This document shows positions 36,754 to 46,223 of a DNA stretch of 64,000 nt, piece by piece (position 1 is the first letter of the stretch; every line of letters starts with the position of its first letter). Under the pieces are notes generated by a model. That model ran no database searches, had not been told where the DNA came from, and saw only the letters and a program-made list of their open reading frames with translations. Position numbers and translations under genes: made by a program. The DNA is from Gammaproteobacteria bacterium (GTDB lineage: Bacteria > Pseudomonadota > Gammaproteobacteria > Pseudomonadales > UBA5518): contig JADIYI010000009.1 in NCBI GenBank assembly GCA_016705365.1, forward strand, positions 620,001-684,000, given 5' to 3'.

Positions 36754-37629
36754 TCAGAAAATCATGACCAGCAGCGCGATCACCGCCAGCCACACCAGCA
36801 GCGCGCGGCGTTGCAAACCTTCGATCGCCACGATCTGCTGAGTGCCTCGCGCAATCAACGCTTCCCGCGTTTCTTCGGCGGGATCGGGGTCAACAAACTG
36901 CAGTGCCGCATTGCCACTGCATTCCAGCACCTCGCCGGCATCGGCCTGCACATCGTCCGCCAGCCGGCGCCAGGCCTTGGTGCAGGCATCGAAATCGGCC
37001 ACCAGCGCAAAACCCAGACCCGCGAGGCGCACCGGCAGCCAATCGAGCCAGTGCACCAGCGCCAGACCTTGCGCCTCGCCTGACGCCTCGGCGCGCACCA
37101 TGGCGCGATCCAGTGCCGCCAACCGGTAAACCAGCGCGCCGGCCGGACCGCATACCACGAACCAGAACAAGACCGCGAACAGCCGTTCGAAGCTCCGGTA
37201 GTAGAGACGGCGCCGGGCGCGCGTATGCAATGCCTGCGGATCCGGCACATCCGTCTCCACCGCGGTAGCGACTGCCTCCCTGCCCTCGTCCTGCAACTGC
37301 TCGAAAGCAGCCTGGAAGTCCCCTCGCCCCCAGCGCCGCAGGTACTCGGTAATCGCGCTGCCCAGATCGCCTCGCCCCAGCGAATAGAGCAGGACCAGCA
37401 CGAACAGGGCGAGTTCGGCGAGACCATAGGCAACGCCGCCAAGCCACGTCTGCAGCACGACAACCGCAACGCCCGGCAGCAGCACCACCCCGAGTTGCCG
37501 GGTCAGGCCACCGGTGCGTGAACCGAACCAGCGCCGAAAGTCCAGGAACCATGCATCGTGCTGCACCGGGCCACCGGAACCCCAGACCTGGAGCAGTGCC
37601 AGTGCGATCAGTATTGCCAGAAATTCCAC
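36754..37629 (-). CDS. ampE: AmpE-like membrane regulator
   Basis: Inner-membrane protein of 291 residues with four hydrophobic segments, two near the N-terminus and two in the second half including the very C-terminus. Motifs LYSLGRGDLGSAITEYLRRW, RRLYYRSFERLFAVLFWF and GPAGALVYRLAALD are AmpE features. Its role, linked with beta-lactamase induction and envelope sensing, is not well defined. The GTG start overlaps the ampD stop (TAGTG), matching the ampDE operon of enterics and pseudomonads. Confidence 0.92.
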   Translation of the reverse strand: MEFLAILIALALLQVWGSGGPVQHDAWFLDFRRWFGSRTGGLTRQLGVVLLPGVAVVVLQTWLGGVAYGLAELALFVLVLLYSLGRGDLGSAITEYLRRWGRGDFQAAFEQLQDEGREAVATAVETDVPDPQALHTRARRRLYYRSFERLFAVLFWFVVCGPAGALVYRLAALDRAMVRAEASGEAQGLALVHWLDWLPVRLAGLGFALVADFDACTKAWRRLADDVQADAGEVLECSGNAALQFVDPDPAEETREALIARGTQQIVAIEGLQRRALLVWLAVIALLVMIF

Positions 37630-38216
37630 TACTGCGCTCCTCCCGCGGTGCGGTGTGCAACGGATCGTGCGATTTTCGCCAGCACCGCGCGATATAAATC
37701 CCAGTCAAACGCCGCGCCCGGATCGCTCTTGCGCCCGGGCGCGATATCCGCGTGCCCAACGATACGCCGCACGGAGATCGCGGGATACTCCCGCATCAGC
37801 GCCAGGCTCACCCGTGCCAGTCCCGCATACTGGGCCGACGTATAGGGTATGTCATCGGCACCCTCGAGTTCGATGCCAATGCTGAAATCATTGCAGTTCT
37901 CGCGGCCCTCGAAACACGACGCGCCCGCATGCCATGCCCGCAGATGAAACGGTACGAACTGGGTCATGCGCCCGAGGCGGTCGATCAGCAGATGGGCCGA
38001 TACCGTCAGGCCGCGCAATCGTTCGAACCATGGATGAAGAGTGCAGTCGAGACAGTTGGTGAACAGCTGCTCGACGTAGGCGCTGCCGAACTCACCGGGC
38101 GGCAGGCTGATATTGTGCACCACGAGCAGGTCCACGACACTGCCCGGCGGACGTTCGTTGACATTTGGCGACGGGATGCGGCGCACGCCTTCCAGCCAGC
38201 CGCTCTCGATATTCAC
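37629..38216 (-). CDS. ampD: AmpD, 1,6-anhydro-N-acetylmuramyl-L-alanine amidase
   Basis: Cytoplasmic zinc amidase cleaving anhydromuropeptides during peptidoglycan recycling; loss derepresses AmpR/AmpC in species that have them. It has 195 residues. I use GTG at 38216, preceded by GGTGGAG. With this start the zinc ligands fall at H34 (LLVVHNISLP), H155 (IVGHADIAPGRKSDPG) and D165, nearly the same numbers as in E. coli AmpD. A longer reading from 38249 is possible. The family markers GEFGSAYVEQLF and WHAGAS are present. Confidence 0.94.
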   Translation of the reverse strand: MNIESGWLEGVRRIPSPNVNERPPGSVVDLLVVHNISLPPGEFGSAYVEQLFTNCLDCTLHPWFERLRGLTVSAHLLIDRLGRMTQFVPFHLRAWHAGASCFEGRENCNDFSIGIELEGADDIPYTSAQYAGLARVSLALMREYPAISVRRIVGHADIAPGRKSDPGAAFDWDLYRAVLAKIARSVAHRTAGGAQ

Positions 38217-38294
38217 GCGCTTGTTCTCCACCGACCGTTGAAGCACCATGCCAGAGCGGGCCCGGCACGGTCAATCGCGCCTGCGGCGACCCCT

Positions 38295-40334
38295 TCAGCT
38301 TCCGTTTCCCGTATTTGTCATGATGCCGGCAATGGCATCGGCAAGGGTGGCGACAAAAGCGGCGCTCAGGTGGGTGCCATCGCGATAGATGATCCTGCCC
38401 CCGCGCTCGGCATTGCAGCGTCCGTCCATGCACACGAGTGCATTGAGGTCGAGCAGTTCGACATTCGCGTAGGCCGCTTGCGCCCGGCCCAACCAGGTGT
38501 AGACGTTTGTTTCCCTAACGCTGCCCGCGGGCGCGCTGCATTCGCTCGAAGCGGATGGCAACGGCGCCCGCCACGCGCGGCCCGACAGGCAGCCCGGACC
38601 ATCGAAGGGCAAGCTATGGGTAGCCCTGATCAAATACACCTTGCCGGTTGCCGGCGCAATTGCATCGAGCACACGCCGGGTGCCCGAGACCCACTGTTCC
38701 TCGTCAAACGGATAGCTGAGTCCCGAGCCCAGGAACACGATATCGGGCTTGAAGGAAGCGAGCGTCCGCAGCGCATCGCGACGCCACACTTCGCACTCCA
38801 GGAATTCCCGCCCGATCCGTCCGTTCACATACGACTCGTCGACCATCGGACAGGATGACTTGGTAATCACGATGAGGCGCCAGTCGGGCTTGTCATATAT
38901 CGCGGCGATTGCGGGAAACCACTGCAACATCACGCTGTCGCCCATGATCACCACCGTATTGGCCGCGTTCTCGGCACCGAACCCGCAACTCACCACGCGT
39001 GCGGAGCGAAACCACTCATCGCATCCCATTGCATAGAGCACCGGCAGGTCGGAGCGGACTTCGACGAAGCGCTTCTGCGCGGGCGACTGCGACCAAGCCA
39101 TGGCCTTGTCCTGCCACAGGCCGGCCAGGGCAATGGTTGCAGCCATCAGGGCTAGCGATCCGCCGATCGCGATCAGCGGACGCCGCACCAGAAACTCGCT
39201 GCCGCGCACGGGTTTTTCGATCAGGGCATGGGAGGCAATCGCAATCAGCAGCGACAATCCCACCAGCGCAAACTGAACGACGGGGCGTCCCGATCCCAGC
39301 ACCACGCCGCCGAACAGCAGCACGGGCCAATGCCACAGGTACCAGGCGTAAGACACCTTGCCGACGCCCTGCATCGGCGGCGAGCACTGCAGGCGGCGCA
39401 GCATGGATCCCGAAGGCACCGACCCCGACAGCAGGACCAGCGCCGCCCCGAGCGAGGGAACCGTCGCCCAGACCCCGGGGTAGCGCGCCGAGGCATCGAG
39501 CAGGAACGCCGGTGCCAGGATGAAGGCAATCCCCACCCAGCCGCAGAGCCCGAGCAGTCTGCTGGCCTGTGGCGATGCATTCGGCACCCTTATCGGCGTG
39601 GCGGACGCATCGGCGGTCGACGTCGAGAGCAGCGCCAGCGCGCCCAATGCAAATTGCCAGGCGCGCGAGGGCATCAGGTAGAAGCCCCATGACGCCTGCG
39701 CGTACGTCAGGAACACCGACAGCGGAAGACACAGCAATACCGTCGCCACCATGCCCAGACGCAAGCGGCGAAGATCGCGCTTCGCGCCCTGCCAGTGCCA
39801 CGCGCCGAACATGAACATCACGAGCAACGGCCACACCAGGTAGAACTGCTCCTCGACGCCAAGCGACCAGGTGTGCAGGAACAGGTTGGTCGTGACTTCG
39901 GCGCCAAAATACTCGAGCTTCAGCAGCGCGAACCACATGTTGCTGAGCCAAAGCGTCGCCGCGCGTGCGCTCTCGGCCTGCTGAAGCTGTTCGAAGGGTG
40001 CAATCAGGACCGCCGCCACGCAGCCGACACCGACGATCATCGTGAGCAATGCCGGCAACAGGCGCCGCAGCCGGCGAGCGTAGAATTCGCCCAGCCGAAC
40101 CCGCCCCCGGCGCTGGACCTCCTGGACCAGCAACCCGGTGATCAGGTATCCGGAAAGCACGAAGAAAACGTCGACGCCCACGTAGCCTCCCGCGAGCCAC
40201 GGCACACCGGCGTGAGCGGCAACGACGAGCAGGATCGCGATCGCCCTGAGTCCTTCGATATCGGCACGGAAACCGAGGCGAAACCCGGCTGGCGCCGTTG
40301 CATCAGGCGCACGCGTGTCGCGCTGTTCAATCAC
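38295..40334 (-). CDS. OafA/YrhL-type O-acyltransferase with SGNH domain
   Basis: Membrane acyltransferase of 679 residues that probably adds acetyl or other acyl groups to a surface glycan. The N-terminal acyltransferase-3 domain has about ten helices, with R-ADIEGLRAIAILLVVAAHAGVP, GGYVGVDVFFVLSGYLIT and LHTWSLGVEEQFYLVWPLL. The C-terminal SGNH domain has the nucleophile motif VVIMGDSVMLQW and the DGTHLSAAF Asp/His motif. It is inserted between ampD and the DUF1631 gene, which are neighbours in pseudomonads as I recall, so it looks like an accessory insertion. The start is GTG. Confidence 0.9.
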   Translation of the reverse strand: MIEQRDTRAPDATAPAGFRLGFRADIEGLRAIAILLVVAAHAGVPWLAGGYVGVDVFFVLSGYLITGLLVQEVQRRGRVRLGEFYARRLRRLLPALLTMIVGVGCVAAVLIAPFEQLQQAESARAATLWLSNMWFALLKLEYFGAEVTTNLFLHTWSLGVEEQFYLVWPLLVMFMFGAWHWQGAKRDLRRLRLGMVATVLLCLPLSVFLTYAQASWGFYLMPSRAWQFALGALALLSTSTADASATPIRVPNASPQASRLLGLCGWVGIAFILAPAFLLDASARYPGVWATVPSLGAALVLLSGSVPSGSMLRRLQCSPPMQGVGKVSYAWYLWHWPVLLFGGVVLGSGRPVVQFALVGLSLLIAIASHALIEKPVRGSEFLVRRPLIAIGGSLALMAATIALAGLWQDKAMAWSQSPAQKRFVEVRSDLPVLYAMGCDEWFRSARVVSCGFGAENAANTVVIMGDSVMLQWFPAIAAIYDKPDWRLIVITKSSCPMVDESYVNGRIGREFLECEVWRRDALRTLASFKPDIVFLGSGLSYPFDEEQWVSGTRRVLDAIAPATGKVYLIRATHSLPFDGPGCLSGRAWRAPLPSASSECSAPAGSVRETNVYTWLGRAQAAYANVELLDLNALVCMDGRCNAERGGRIIYRDGTHLSAAFVATLADAIAGIMTNTGNGS

Positions 40335-40397
40335 GGATGAGGATCACAAATGTACCGGCCGAGGATGGGACCCGAAGGTTCTCCGCGCAAGGATAGC

Positions 40398-42437
40398 TCA
40401 GCGTCGCCCTGGAATACCATGCGACGGCGGCGCGGAGCCGCCGGCGCTACCGAGAATCACTGCCTCTCCATGCTCGATCGCCAGTGCAAGCTCCTCGAGA
40501 CTCCAGTCGCTGGCCTTGGCGCCCTCACGGGTCACAAACAGAAACTGCCCGGTGCGGGGAATCTTGGTCAGCAACCGGGCACGATGTGTGGTGACGCCGG
40601 GCATGCGGAACTCGATCCAGGTGTCGGGCGCGAGTTTGTCGGCGATCTGCACGAAGCGCGGCGAGGCCGCCGCACGCACCGGGCGCGCCGGCGACGTGCC
40701 GGGCGCGGCAACCTTGTTGGCACCCAGTGCACTTTCGACGTCAGCCAGCATCGATTCCACAGTGGCCTCATCGAGCCCGAGCCGCGCCAAACCCGCACGA
40801 ACACCGGCAGCGACCGGTGCAAAATCGCCCGCCGGAGTCGCTGCCCCTGCCAGCGCGATCAATCTGCCGGTCGCTTCCACGGCCAGACCCCACTCCTCGC
40901 TAGCGGCTCCGTCGCGGAGCCGGATCACGAACAGCGCGTCACTCCACTTGCCGCGCAGGAATCCGGTCACCACTTTCGGCAGCGCAATATCCGCCGTTGC
41001 ACCACCGATCAGTTGCGCGATAACCTCGCGCGCGGCCTGGGCTTCCACCCGACCGGTCTCGGCAGCGAGCGTTCGCTGCTCGAGCACCCGCGCCGGTCCC
41101 TGGCGCGCCTTGGCATGACGTCGCAAATCCTCGAGGCACTCACGAAAAATTTCCAGATCCCGGTCGAAATCGCTGATCACGCGTATCACCAGAAGTTGCA
41201 CAAAACGCAGAAACTCATCGTTTTCGGTATCGCCCTCGGGAGCCCATCCGATCGAGGCGGTGCCAATCTCGCGGCACAACGCCCGCACCGGATGCCCGCC
41301 ATCGTCGAGTACGCCCGGGTCACGCAACGCTGCCCGCAGCAACGGTATCTGCAGCAAGCGGACAATACGGCGAACGGGTTGTGGTACCTGCGAATCGCGC
41401 AGTGCATGCTCGAACAGCATGCGTACCAGGTTGATCCCTTCGATCACATCGGGAGGCAGGGCCATGGTGCTGATAAAGCCGAGCTGCTCCAGCTCGGCAT
41501 TGATCAGTTCGAAGACATCGAAAGGCTGTATCCCGGCACGCGGATTGAGCGCCCCGAGCTGGGTCTTGCGGTCCATCAACTGCCGCTGCAGCGTCGCAAG
41601 GATCTCGTCCATCAGCGTCTTGGGCATGGCCATGGCCTTGCCCGGGGTCGCAAGCAGCGGCGTGCGCGCCAGATCCCAGCCGATTTCGGGTGGCACCGGC
41701 GCTGCCTGCGCCAGCGGGTCGGCGAATTCGTCTCCCACCTGGCTTGTTGGCAATGCCTGCGGCACATGGGGCGCTGGCACCACCACCGGCGCCCTGGTGG
41801 CAGGCGATTCCGGCTCCGGAAATACCGCCAGGCATTGTTCGTAGAAAAGTCCGAGCTGATCCACGACGAACTGCGAAAACAGCCGCGCAAACAGCATTCG
41901 TGAGCGCTGATCGACGTGACTGTCCCTGCAGGCCGCCATGAAGGCATTGGTCAGGGCAAGCGGGGCGACCGGCAGCGCGTCGATGTCGAACCGGCGCTCG
42001 CCGAGTTCGACGGCAACGCGCTTGCCGAGTTGCACCAGCAACTCGTGGTTGGCATGGAGCGCGCGGCTGGCAATGCTGTCGATCGCGATTCGCTCCTCGA
42101 GCAGCGTGTCCTGCATCACGCCGAGCCCCGCAACCCCGGCTTCGGTTTCCGGGGGCGTCGCCATGTCCGGTGCAATCGCTGCGGGCGGCGCCGCTCCGAT
42201 GCCATCGAATCCGGCCAAGGTCTTCAGCAGGAACTGTTCTTCGATCGCACGCCGCTTGAGCCGCAGCTCGCGCATCGCCTCGTAGCAGGAAGACTGCCCG
42301 GCGTTGCTGTCGGACTTGGCGGCCATGCCGATCAATGCCTGCTCGGCATTGGCAAACAGGAAATTCAGAAGAAATTGCAGACCTCTGCGCGCTTGTTCGT
42401 GCAAGGCCTCCATCCGGCCTTCCGGCGCGTCATTCAT
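40398..42437 (-). CDS. DUF1631 family protein
   Basis: Cytoplasmic protein of 679 residues with no defined function. It is largely helical. Characteristic segments are PQPVRRIVRLLQIPLLRAALRDPGVLDDGGHPVRALCREIG and the C-terminal half ending RTGQFLFVTREGAKASDWSLEELALAIEHGEAVIL. Homologues are often misnamed thymidine phosphorylase. I place the start at the ATG giving MNDAPEGRMEALHEQARRG, since the longer reading runs into the divergent nadC promoter. The 277 bp between it and nadC contain no further gene. Confidence 0.85.
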   Translation of the reverse strand: MNDAPEGRMEALHEQARRGLQFLLNFLFANAEQALIGMAAKSDSNAGQSSCYEAMRELRLKRRAIEEQFLLKTLAGFDGIGAAPPAAIAPDMATPPETEAGVAGLGVMQDTLLEERIAIDSIASRALHANHELLVQLGKRVAVELGERRFDIDALPVAPLALTNAFMAACRDSHVDQRSRMLFARLFSQFVVDQLGLFYEQCLAVFPEPESPATRAPVVVPAPHVPQALPTSQVGDEFADPLAQAAPVPPEIGWDLARTPLLATPGKAMAMPKTLMDEILATLQRQLMDRKTQLGALNPRAGIQPFDVFELINAELEQLGFISTMALPPDVIEGINLVRMLFEHALRDSQVPQPVRRIVRLLQIPLLRAALRDPGVLDDGGHPVRALCREIGTASIGWAPEGDTENDEFLRFVQLLVIRVISDFDRDLEIFRECLEDLRRHAKARQGPARVLEQRTLAAETGRVEAQAAREVIAQLIGGATADIALPKVVTGFLRGKWSDALFVIRLRDGAASEEWGLAVEATGRLIALAGAATPAGDFAPVAAGVRAGLARLGLDEATVESMLADVESALGANKVAAPGTSPARPVRAAASPRFVQIADKLAPDTWIEFRMPGVTTHRARLLTKIPRTGQFLFVTREGAKASDWSLEELALAIEHGEAVILGSAGGSAPPSHGIPGRR

Positions 42438-42677
42438 CAACGTGGTCCGTTCGTGATCTGCCCACAGCGTGCCGGGATGACTTGCAGGTCGACGTGCCCT
42501 CGCGGATTCGAGGCTACGCAGTTGTCGTGTCGCAAACGGAGTATACATGATGAACCGAGCATAGCTCCGGCAGCGCAAGCCAGGCGCGAACACGTTCACA
42601 AAACGGATGAGAGTCCACCGCCAATCCTGGACATCGCGGCTGCGTCGAGCGCCGTGCAAGGCGCCTGCAAGTACTGC

Positions 42678-42686
42678 TGCTACAAT
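42678..42686 (+). promoter_or_regulatory. Extended -10 promoter of nadC
   Basis: TGCTACAAT fits the extended -10 form TGnTAnaaT. It ends 28 bases before the preferred nadC start, giving a leader of about 23 bases. No good -35 hexamer is seen at normal spacing. Confidence 0.4.
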
Positions 42687-42714
42687 GCAATTTTCAACCG
42701 GCACGGCTTCGCAT

Positions 42715-43557
42715 ATGCATCTCGAATCACCCGCTCCGGACGCGGTGCGTGAAAACGTGCGGGCCGCGCTCGCCGAAGACATCGGCAGCGGCGATGTCAC
42801 GGCCATGCTGGTCGCTGCCGGCACGCTTGCCCGCGCGCGCATCGTCACCCGCGAGCATGCCGTGCTGTGCGGTCAGCCCTGGGTAAGCGAAGTGTTTCGA
42901 CAGATTGACCCGCGGGTACGGATCGAATGGCTTCGCGGGGATGGTGAGACCGTGAGCGCCGACGAGGTATTGCTCGAGCTCGAGGGGCCGGCGCGTTCGC
43001 TGCTCACCGGCGAGCGCACCGCGCTGAACTTCCTGCAGTTGCTCTCCGGCACCGCCACCCGATGCCATCGTTATGCCGGAGTGGTCGCGGGCCTGCCGGT
43101 GAAACTCCTCGACACCCGCAAGACCATCCCGGGATTGCGCATCGCCCAGAAATACGCCGTGCGCTGCGGCGGTTGTCACAATCACCGCATCGGGCTGTTC
43201 GATGCGTTCCTGATCAAGGAAAATCACATCGCGGCCTGCGGATCGATCGCAAACGCGGTTCGTACCGCGCGTGACAGCGCTCCCGGCAGGCCGGTGGAAG
43301 TCGAGGTCGAGAACCTCGCGCAACTCGGGCAAGCGCTGGAAGCGGGCGCGGACTCGGTATTGCTGGATAATTTCACGGAATCCGCGCTGCGGGAAGCGGT
43401 CGCGATCACGGCGGGCCGTGCACCGCTCGAAGCAAGCGGTGGGGTGAGCGAAAACACGTTGCGCTCCATCGCCGAGACCGGCGTGGACTATATTTCCATT
43501 GGTGCGCTGACCAAGGACTGCAAAGCCATCGATCTGTCGATGCGCATGATCGCGTAG
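42715..43557 (+). CDS. nadC: Nicotinate-nucleotide pyrophosphorylase (quinolinate phosphoribosyltransferase)
   Basis: Converts quinolinate and PRPP to nicotinate mononucleotide in NAD synthesis. It has 280 residues. Signatures include LAEDIGSGDVTA, RTALNFLQLLSGTAT, LLDTRKTIPGLR, KYAVRCGGCHNHRIGLFDAFLIKENH and the C-terminal EASGGVSENTLRSIAETGVDYISIGALT. The ATG at 42715 gives a normal N-terminus; longer readings would overlap the promoter. It is the conserved neighbour of the pil locus in pseudomonads. Confidence 0.96.
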   Translation: MHLESPAPDAVRENVRAALAEDIGSGDVTAMLVAAGTLARARIVTREHAVLCGQPWVSEVFRQIDPRVRIEWLRGDGETVSADEVLLELEGPARSLLTGERTALNFLQLLSGTATRCHRYAGVVAGLPVKLLDTRKTIPGLRIAQKYAVRCGGCHNHRIGLFDAFLIKENHIAACGSIANAVRTARDSAPGRPVEVEVENLAQLGQALEAGADSVLLDNFTESALREAVAITAGRAPLEASGGVSENTLRSIAETGVDYISIGALTKDCKAIDLSMRMIA

Positions 43558-43584
43558 CCTCGACGGGCGGGTGGCGGGAATTAA

Positions 43585-43869
43585 ATGCTTCATATCGCCA
43601 TCCTGACCCTGGACTTCCATCTCGAAGGCTGCGCCTCGCTGAAAGAGAAACGCCAGCGTCTGGGTGGATTGCGCGACCGCTTTGGCCGCCAGCCCAACAT
43701 GGCGGTATGCGAAAGCGATCGGCAGGATGCGCTGCAGCGCGCGCAATGGACTTTTGTCGCGGTGGCGGGTGCCCGCGCCGTAACCGATCAGATGATCGCG
43801 GAGGTCGAGAAATTCGTTGCCGAGACGATCGATGCGCGGGTGTGCGGGAGGGAACTCGAATATGCGTAG
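43585..43869 (+). CDS. DUF503 (YlxP-like) small protein
   Basis: Protein of 94 residues beginning MLHIAILTLDFHLEGCASLKEKRQRLGGLRDRFGRQPNMAVCES, which matches the DUF503/YlxP family. The family has a ferredoxin-like fold and unknown function, and in Bacillus it is found near ribosome-maturation genes. It follows nadC by 27 bp and probably shares its transcript. Confidence 0.85.
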   Translation: MLHIAILTLDFHLEGCASLKEKRQRLGGLRDRFGRQPNMAVCESDRQDALQRAQWTFVAVAGARAVTDQMIAEVEKFVAETIDARVCGRELEYA

Positions 43870-43929
43870 AGCAACCACCGACCGCGACCGCGCGTGCAGT
43901 CAGGAACAATTGCAGATTACGGCAGAGAA

Positions 43930-44005
<76 letters not shown>

Positions 44006-44079
44006 GTGGGGGCGCGAATTCTAGTTTCCCCGGCTCACAATGGCAACTGCGCCGGGCATCCGGCGATACCGTGGCGCCG

Positions 44080-45201
44080 ATGACAAACGTATTGCTCACC
44101 GCCTCCTCCTATCCCCGCTCCGCAGACGACTGGCAAGGGATTTTCATCAGGCGAATCGCGGATGCGCTGGCCGGATCACCCGAGACCACGTTGCGCGTCT
44201 GGGCGCCGCCGGGGCCGTTGCACCCGAACGCGGAATCGGCGCTCGACAGCGCCGACTCGCGTTTTCTCGAACGCCTGGGCGCGGAGGGGGGCATTGCCCA
44301 TTTGCTGCGCAGCAAACCGGTGCCGGGACTGCTGCGTGGCGCGCAACTCACGCGCCGCCTGCACCATGCCTATCGCCGCAACCGGGGCTGGGCGGACGTA
44401 TTTCACATCAACTGGCTGCAATGCGCACTGGGGTATCTCGCGGTGCGCAAGCCCGCGCTCGTCACGGTACTCGGCAGCGATATCGCGCTGCTCGATGTTC
44501 CGGGCATGAAGCTCGCGCTCTCGCTTGCGTTGCGCGGCAAGCGCGTCGTGCTCTGCCCCAACGCCCAATGGATGGTGCCAACACTTTCCGCCGCCCTGGG
44601 GAATGTCTGCGAGGACATCGTCTACGTCCCGTTCGGCGTCGATGACAACTGGTTCGGGATCAGGCGCGAAGCAGTCAGCAAACCGCGAATATGGGTTACC
44701 GTCCTGCGTCTTACGAAACAGAAGATCGGCCCCCTGTTCGAGTGGACGCGCGACTCCAACCCGGAAAATGACCAGTTCCATCTGTTCGGACCGCTCCAGG
44801 AAGCGCTCGATATTCCACCCTGGATCCACTACCACGGCCCGGTCACACCCGAGGCGCTCGCGAGCGAGTGGTACCCGCGCGCAACGGGCCTGATCAGCCT
44901 GAGCCAGCACAACGAAGGCCGGCCACAGGTGATGCTGGACGCGATGGCGAGCGGCTTGCCGGTCATCGCCTCGCCGATCCCCGCGCATACCGACCTGATC
45001 ACCCATCACCGCAACGGTCTCATCTGCGGCAACCGCGAGGAATTCGAGCGGGCGCTCGGCACGCTCGGCGATGGCGCGGGCGCCCAAGCAATAAGCAGCA
45101 ATGCATTGCACATGGTGCGGGAAGAATACGGGAACTGGAACGATTGCGCGCGACGCTACCAGCTGCTGCATCGGCGGCTGACGACAGCGCCTCGGCCATG
45201 A
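44080..45201 (+). CDS. Glycosyltransferase family 4 (GT-B fold)
   Basis: Cytoplasmic glycosyltransferase of 373 residues. Features are the N-terminal NVLLTASSYPRSADDWQGIFIRRIADAL and the C-terminal donor-binding region ATGLISLSQHNEGRPQVMLDAMASGLPVIASPIPAHTDLI, typical of family 4 enzymes. The E-x7-E motif is replaced by EGRPQVMLDAMA. Sugar specificity cannot be assigned. The start at ATG 44080 is preferred, as upstream in-frame sequence runs through the tRNA gene. The stop overlaps the next start (ATGA). Confidence 0.85.
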   Translation: MTNVLLTASSYPRSADDWQGIFIRRIADALAGSPETTLRVWAPPGPLHPNAESALDSADSRFLERLGAEGGIAHLLRSKPVPGLLRGAQLTRRLHHAYRRNRGWADVFHINWLQCALGYLAVRKPALVTVLGSDIALLDVPGMKLALSLALRGKRVVLCPNAQWMVPTLSAALGNVCEDIVYVPFGVDDNWFGIRREAVSKPRIWVTVLRLTKQKIGPLFEWTRDSNPENDQFHLFGPLQEALDIPPWIHYHGPVTPEALASEWYPRATGLISLSQHNEGRPQVMLDAMASGLPVIASPIPAHTDLITHHRNGLICGNREEFERALGTLGDGAGAQAISSNALHMVREEYGNWNDCARRYQLLHRRLTTAPRP

Positions 45202-46220
45202 ACGCACAGACGCCACCCCTGCTGAGCGTATGCATCGCCAACTACAACGGTGCGGATTGCATCGGGGAATGCATCGAGTCGGTTTTTTCCCAGCACGATG
45301 CCCCGCCTTTCGAACTGATCGTTCATGATGATGCCAGCAGCGATGACTCGCTTGCGATAATCAGGAAGTTCCCGCGGGTCCTGCTGCTCGAATCCACGAT
45401 CAATACCGGATTTTGTGCCAGCAACAACCGCATGGTGCAGGTAGCACGCGGCTCGCTGATCCTGCTGCTCAACAACGACACGGCCCTGCTCGCCGGCGCA
45501 CTGCGTGCACTGAGCGATCTGCTGGACCGGGATCAGGGGGTGGGAATCGCGACGCTCGCACAATACTCCTACGAAACCGGGGAGTTGCTCGACCGCGGCA
45601 TGCAATTCGATCCGCTTCTCAACCCGATTCCGGTAGTCGACGGGCAGATCCGCACCCTTGGCATGGCAATGGGATCGTGTCTGGCAACACGCCGCACGCT
45701 TTGGGATGCGGCGGGAGGCTTTCCCGGATTCTTCGGATCGATTGCCGAAGACATGTACCTTTGCCTGTATGTGCGGATGCTTGGATTGCGCGTCGCATGC
45801 GCCGCGACCTCGGGGTATCGTCACCGTGTCGGCACATCGTTTGGCGGCGGGAAGGTCATTGCCAATCGCCTGCAGACGAACTACCAGCGGCGTGCGCTCA
45901 GCGAACGCAACAAGACCTTCAATATGTATCTCTTCTACCCCTTCCCGGTATTGGCGGCAATCCTGCCCCTGCATCTCGCATGCCTGCTGTTCGAGGGCAG
46001 CGTGTTGTCGCTGATCGGCAGGAGCATGGATCCGCTCGAGCGGATCTATGCTCCTGCCATCATCGGGCTGTGGCGCCACATTCCGCGACTGCGCCCGCTG
46101 CGTCGCCGCATCCTGGCATCCTCGCAACTCGGAGTCCGCAAATTTCTCCAGCCGTTTCGTCTTGTCCACTGGAAGCTGAGGCTTGCCTTGCGGCACGGCA
46201 TTCCGCGTATAGATGCGTGA
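45198..46220 (+). CDS. Glycosyltransferase family 2 (GT-A), membrane-associated
   Basis: Protein of 340 residues. The GT-A start LLSVCIANYNGADCIGECIESV, the nucleotide-binding DDASSDDS and the metal-site LLLNNDTAL (in place of DxD) are typical of family 2. GSIAEDMYLCLYVRMLGLRV is the ED acceptor-side motif. A hydrophobic segment (PVLAAILPLHLACLLFEGSVLSL) near residue 260 may anchor it to the membrane. It forms a two-gene rightward operon with the family 4 enzyme and converges on the methyltransferase. Confidence 0.87.
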   Translation: MNAQTPPLLSVCIANYNGADCIGECIESVFSQHDAPPFELIVHDDASSDDSLAIIRKFPRVLLLESTINTGFCASNNRMVQVARGSLILLLNNDTALLAGALRALSDLLDRDQGVGIATLAQYSYETGELLDRGMQFDPLLNPIPVVDGQIRTLGMAMGSCLATRRTLWDAAGGFPGFFGSIAEDMYLCLYVRMLGLRVACAATSGYRHRVGTSFGGGKVIANRLQTNYQRRALSERNKTFNMYLFYPFPVLAAILPLHLACLLFEGSVLSLIGRSMDPLERIYAPAIIGLWRHIPRLRPLRRRILASSQLGVRKFLQPFRLVHWKLRLALRHGIPRIDA

Positions 46221-46223
46221 GTC

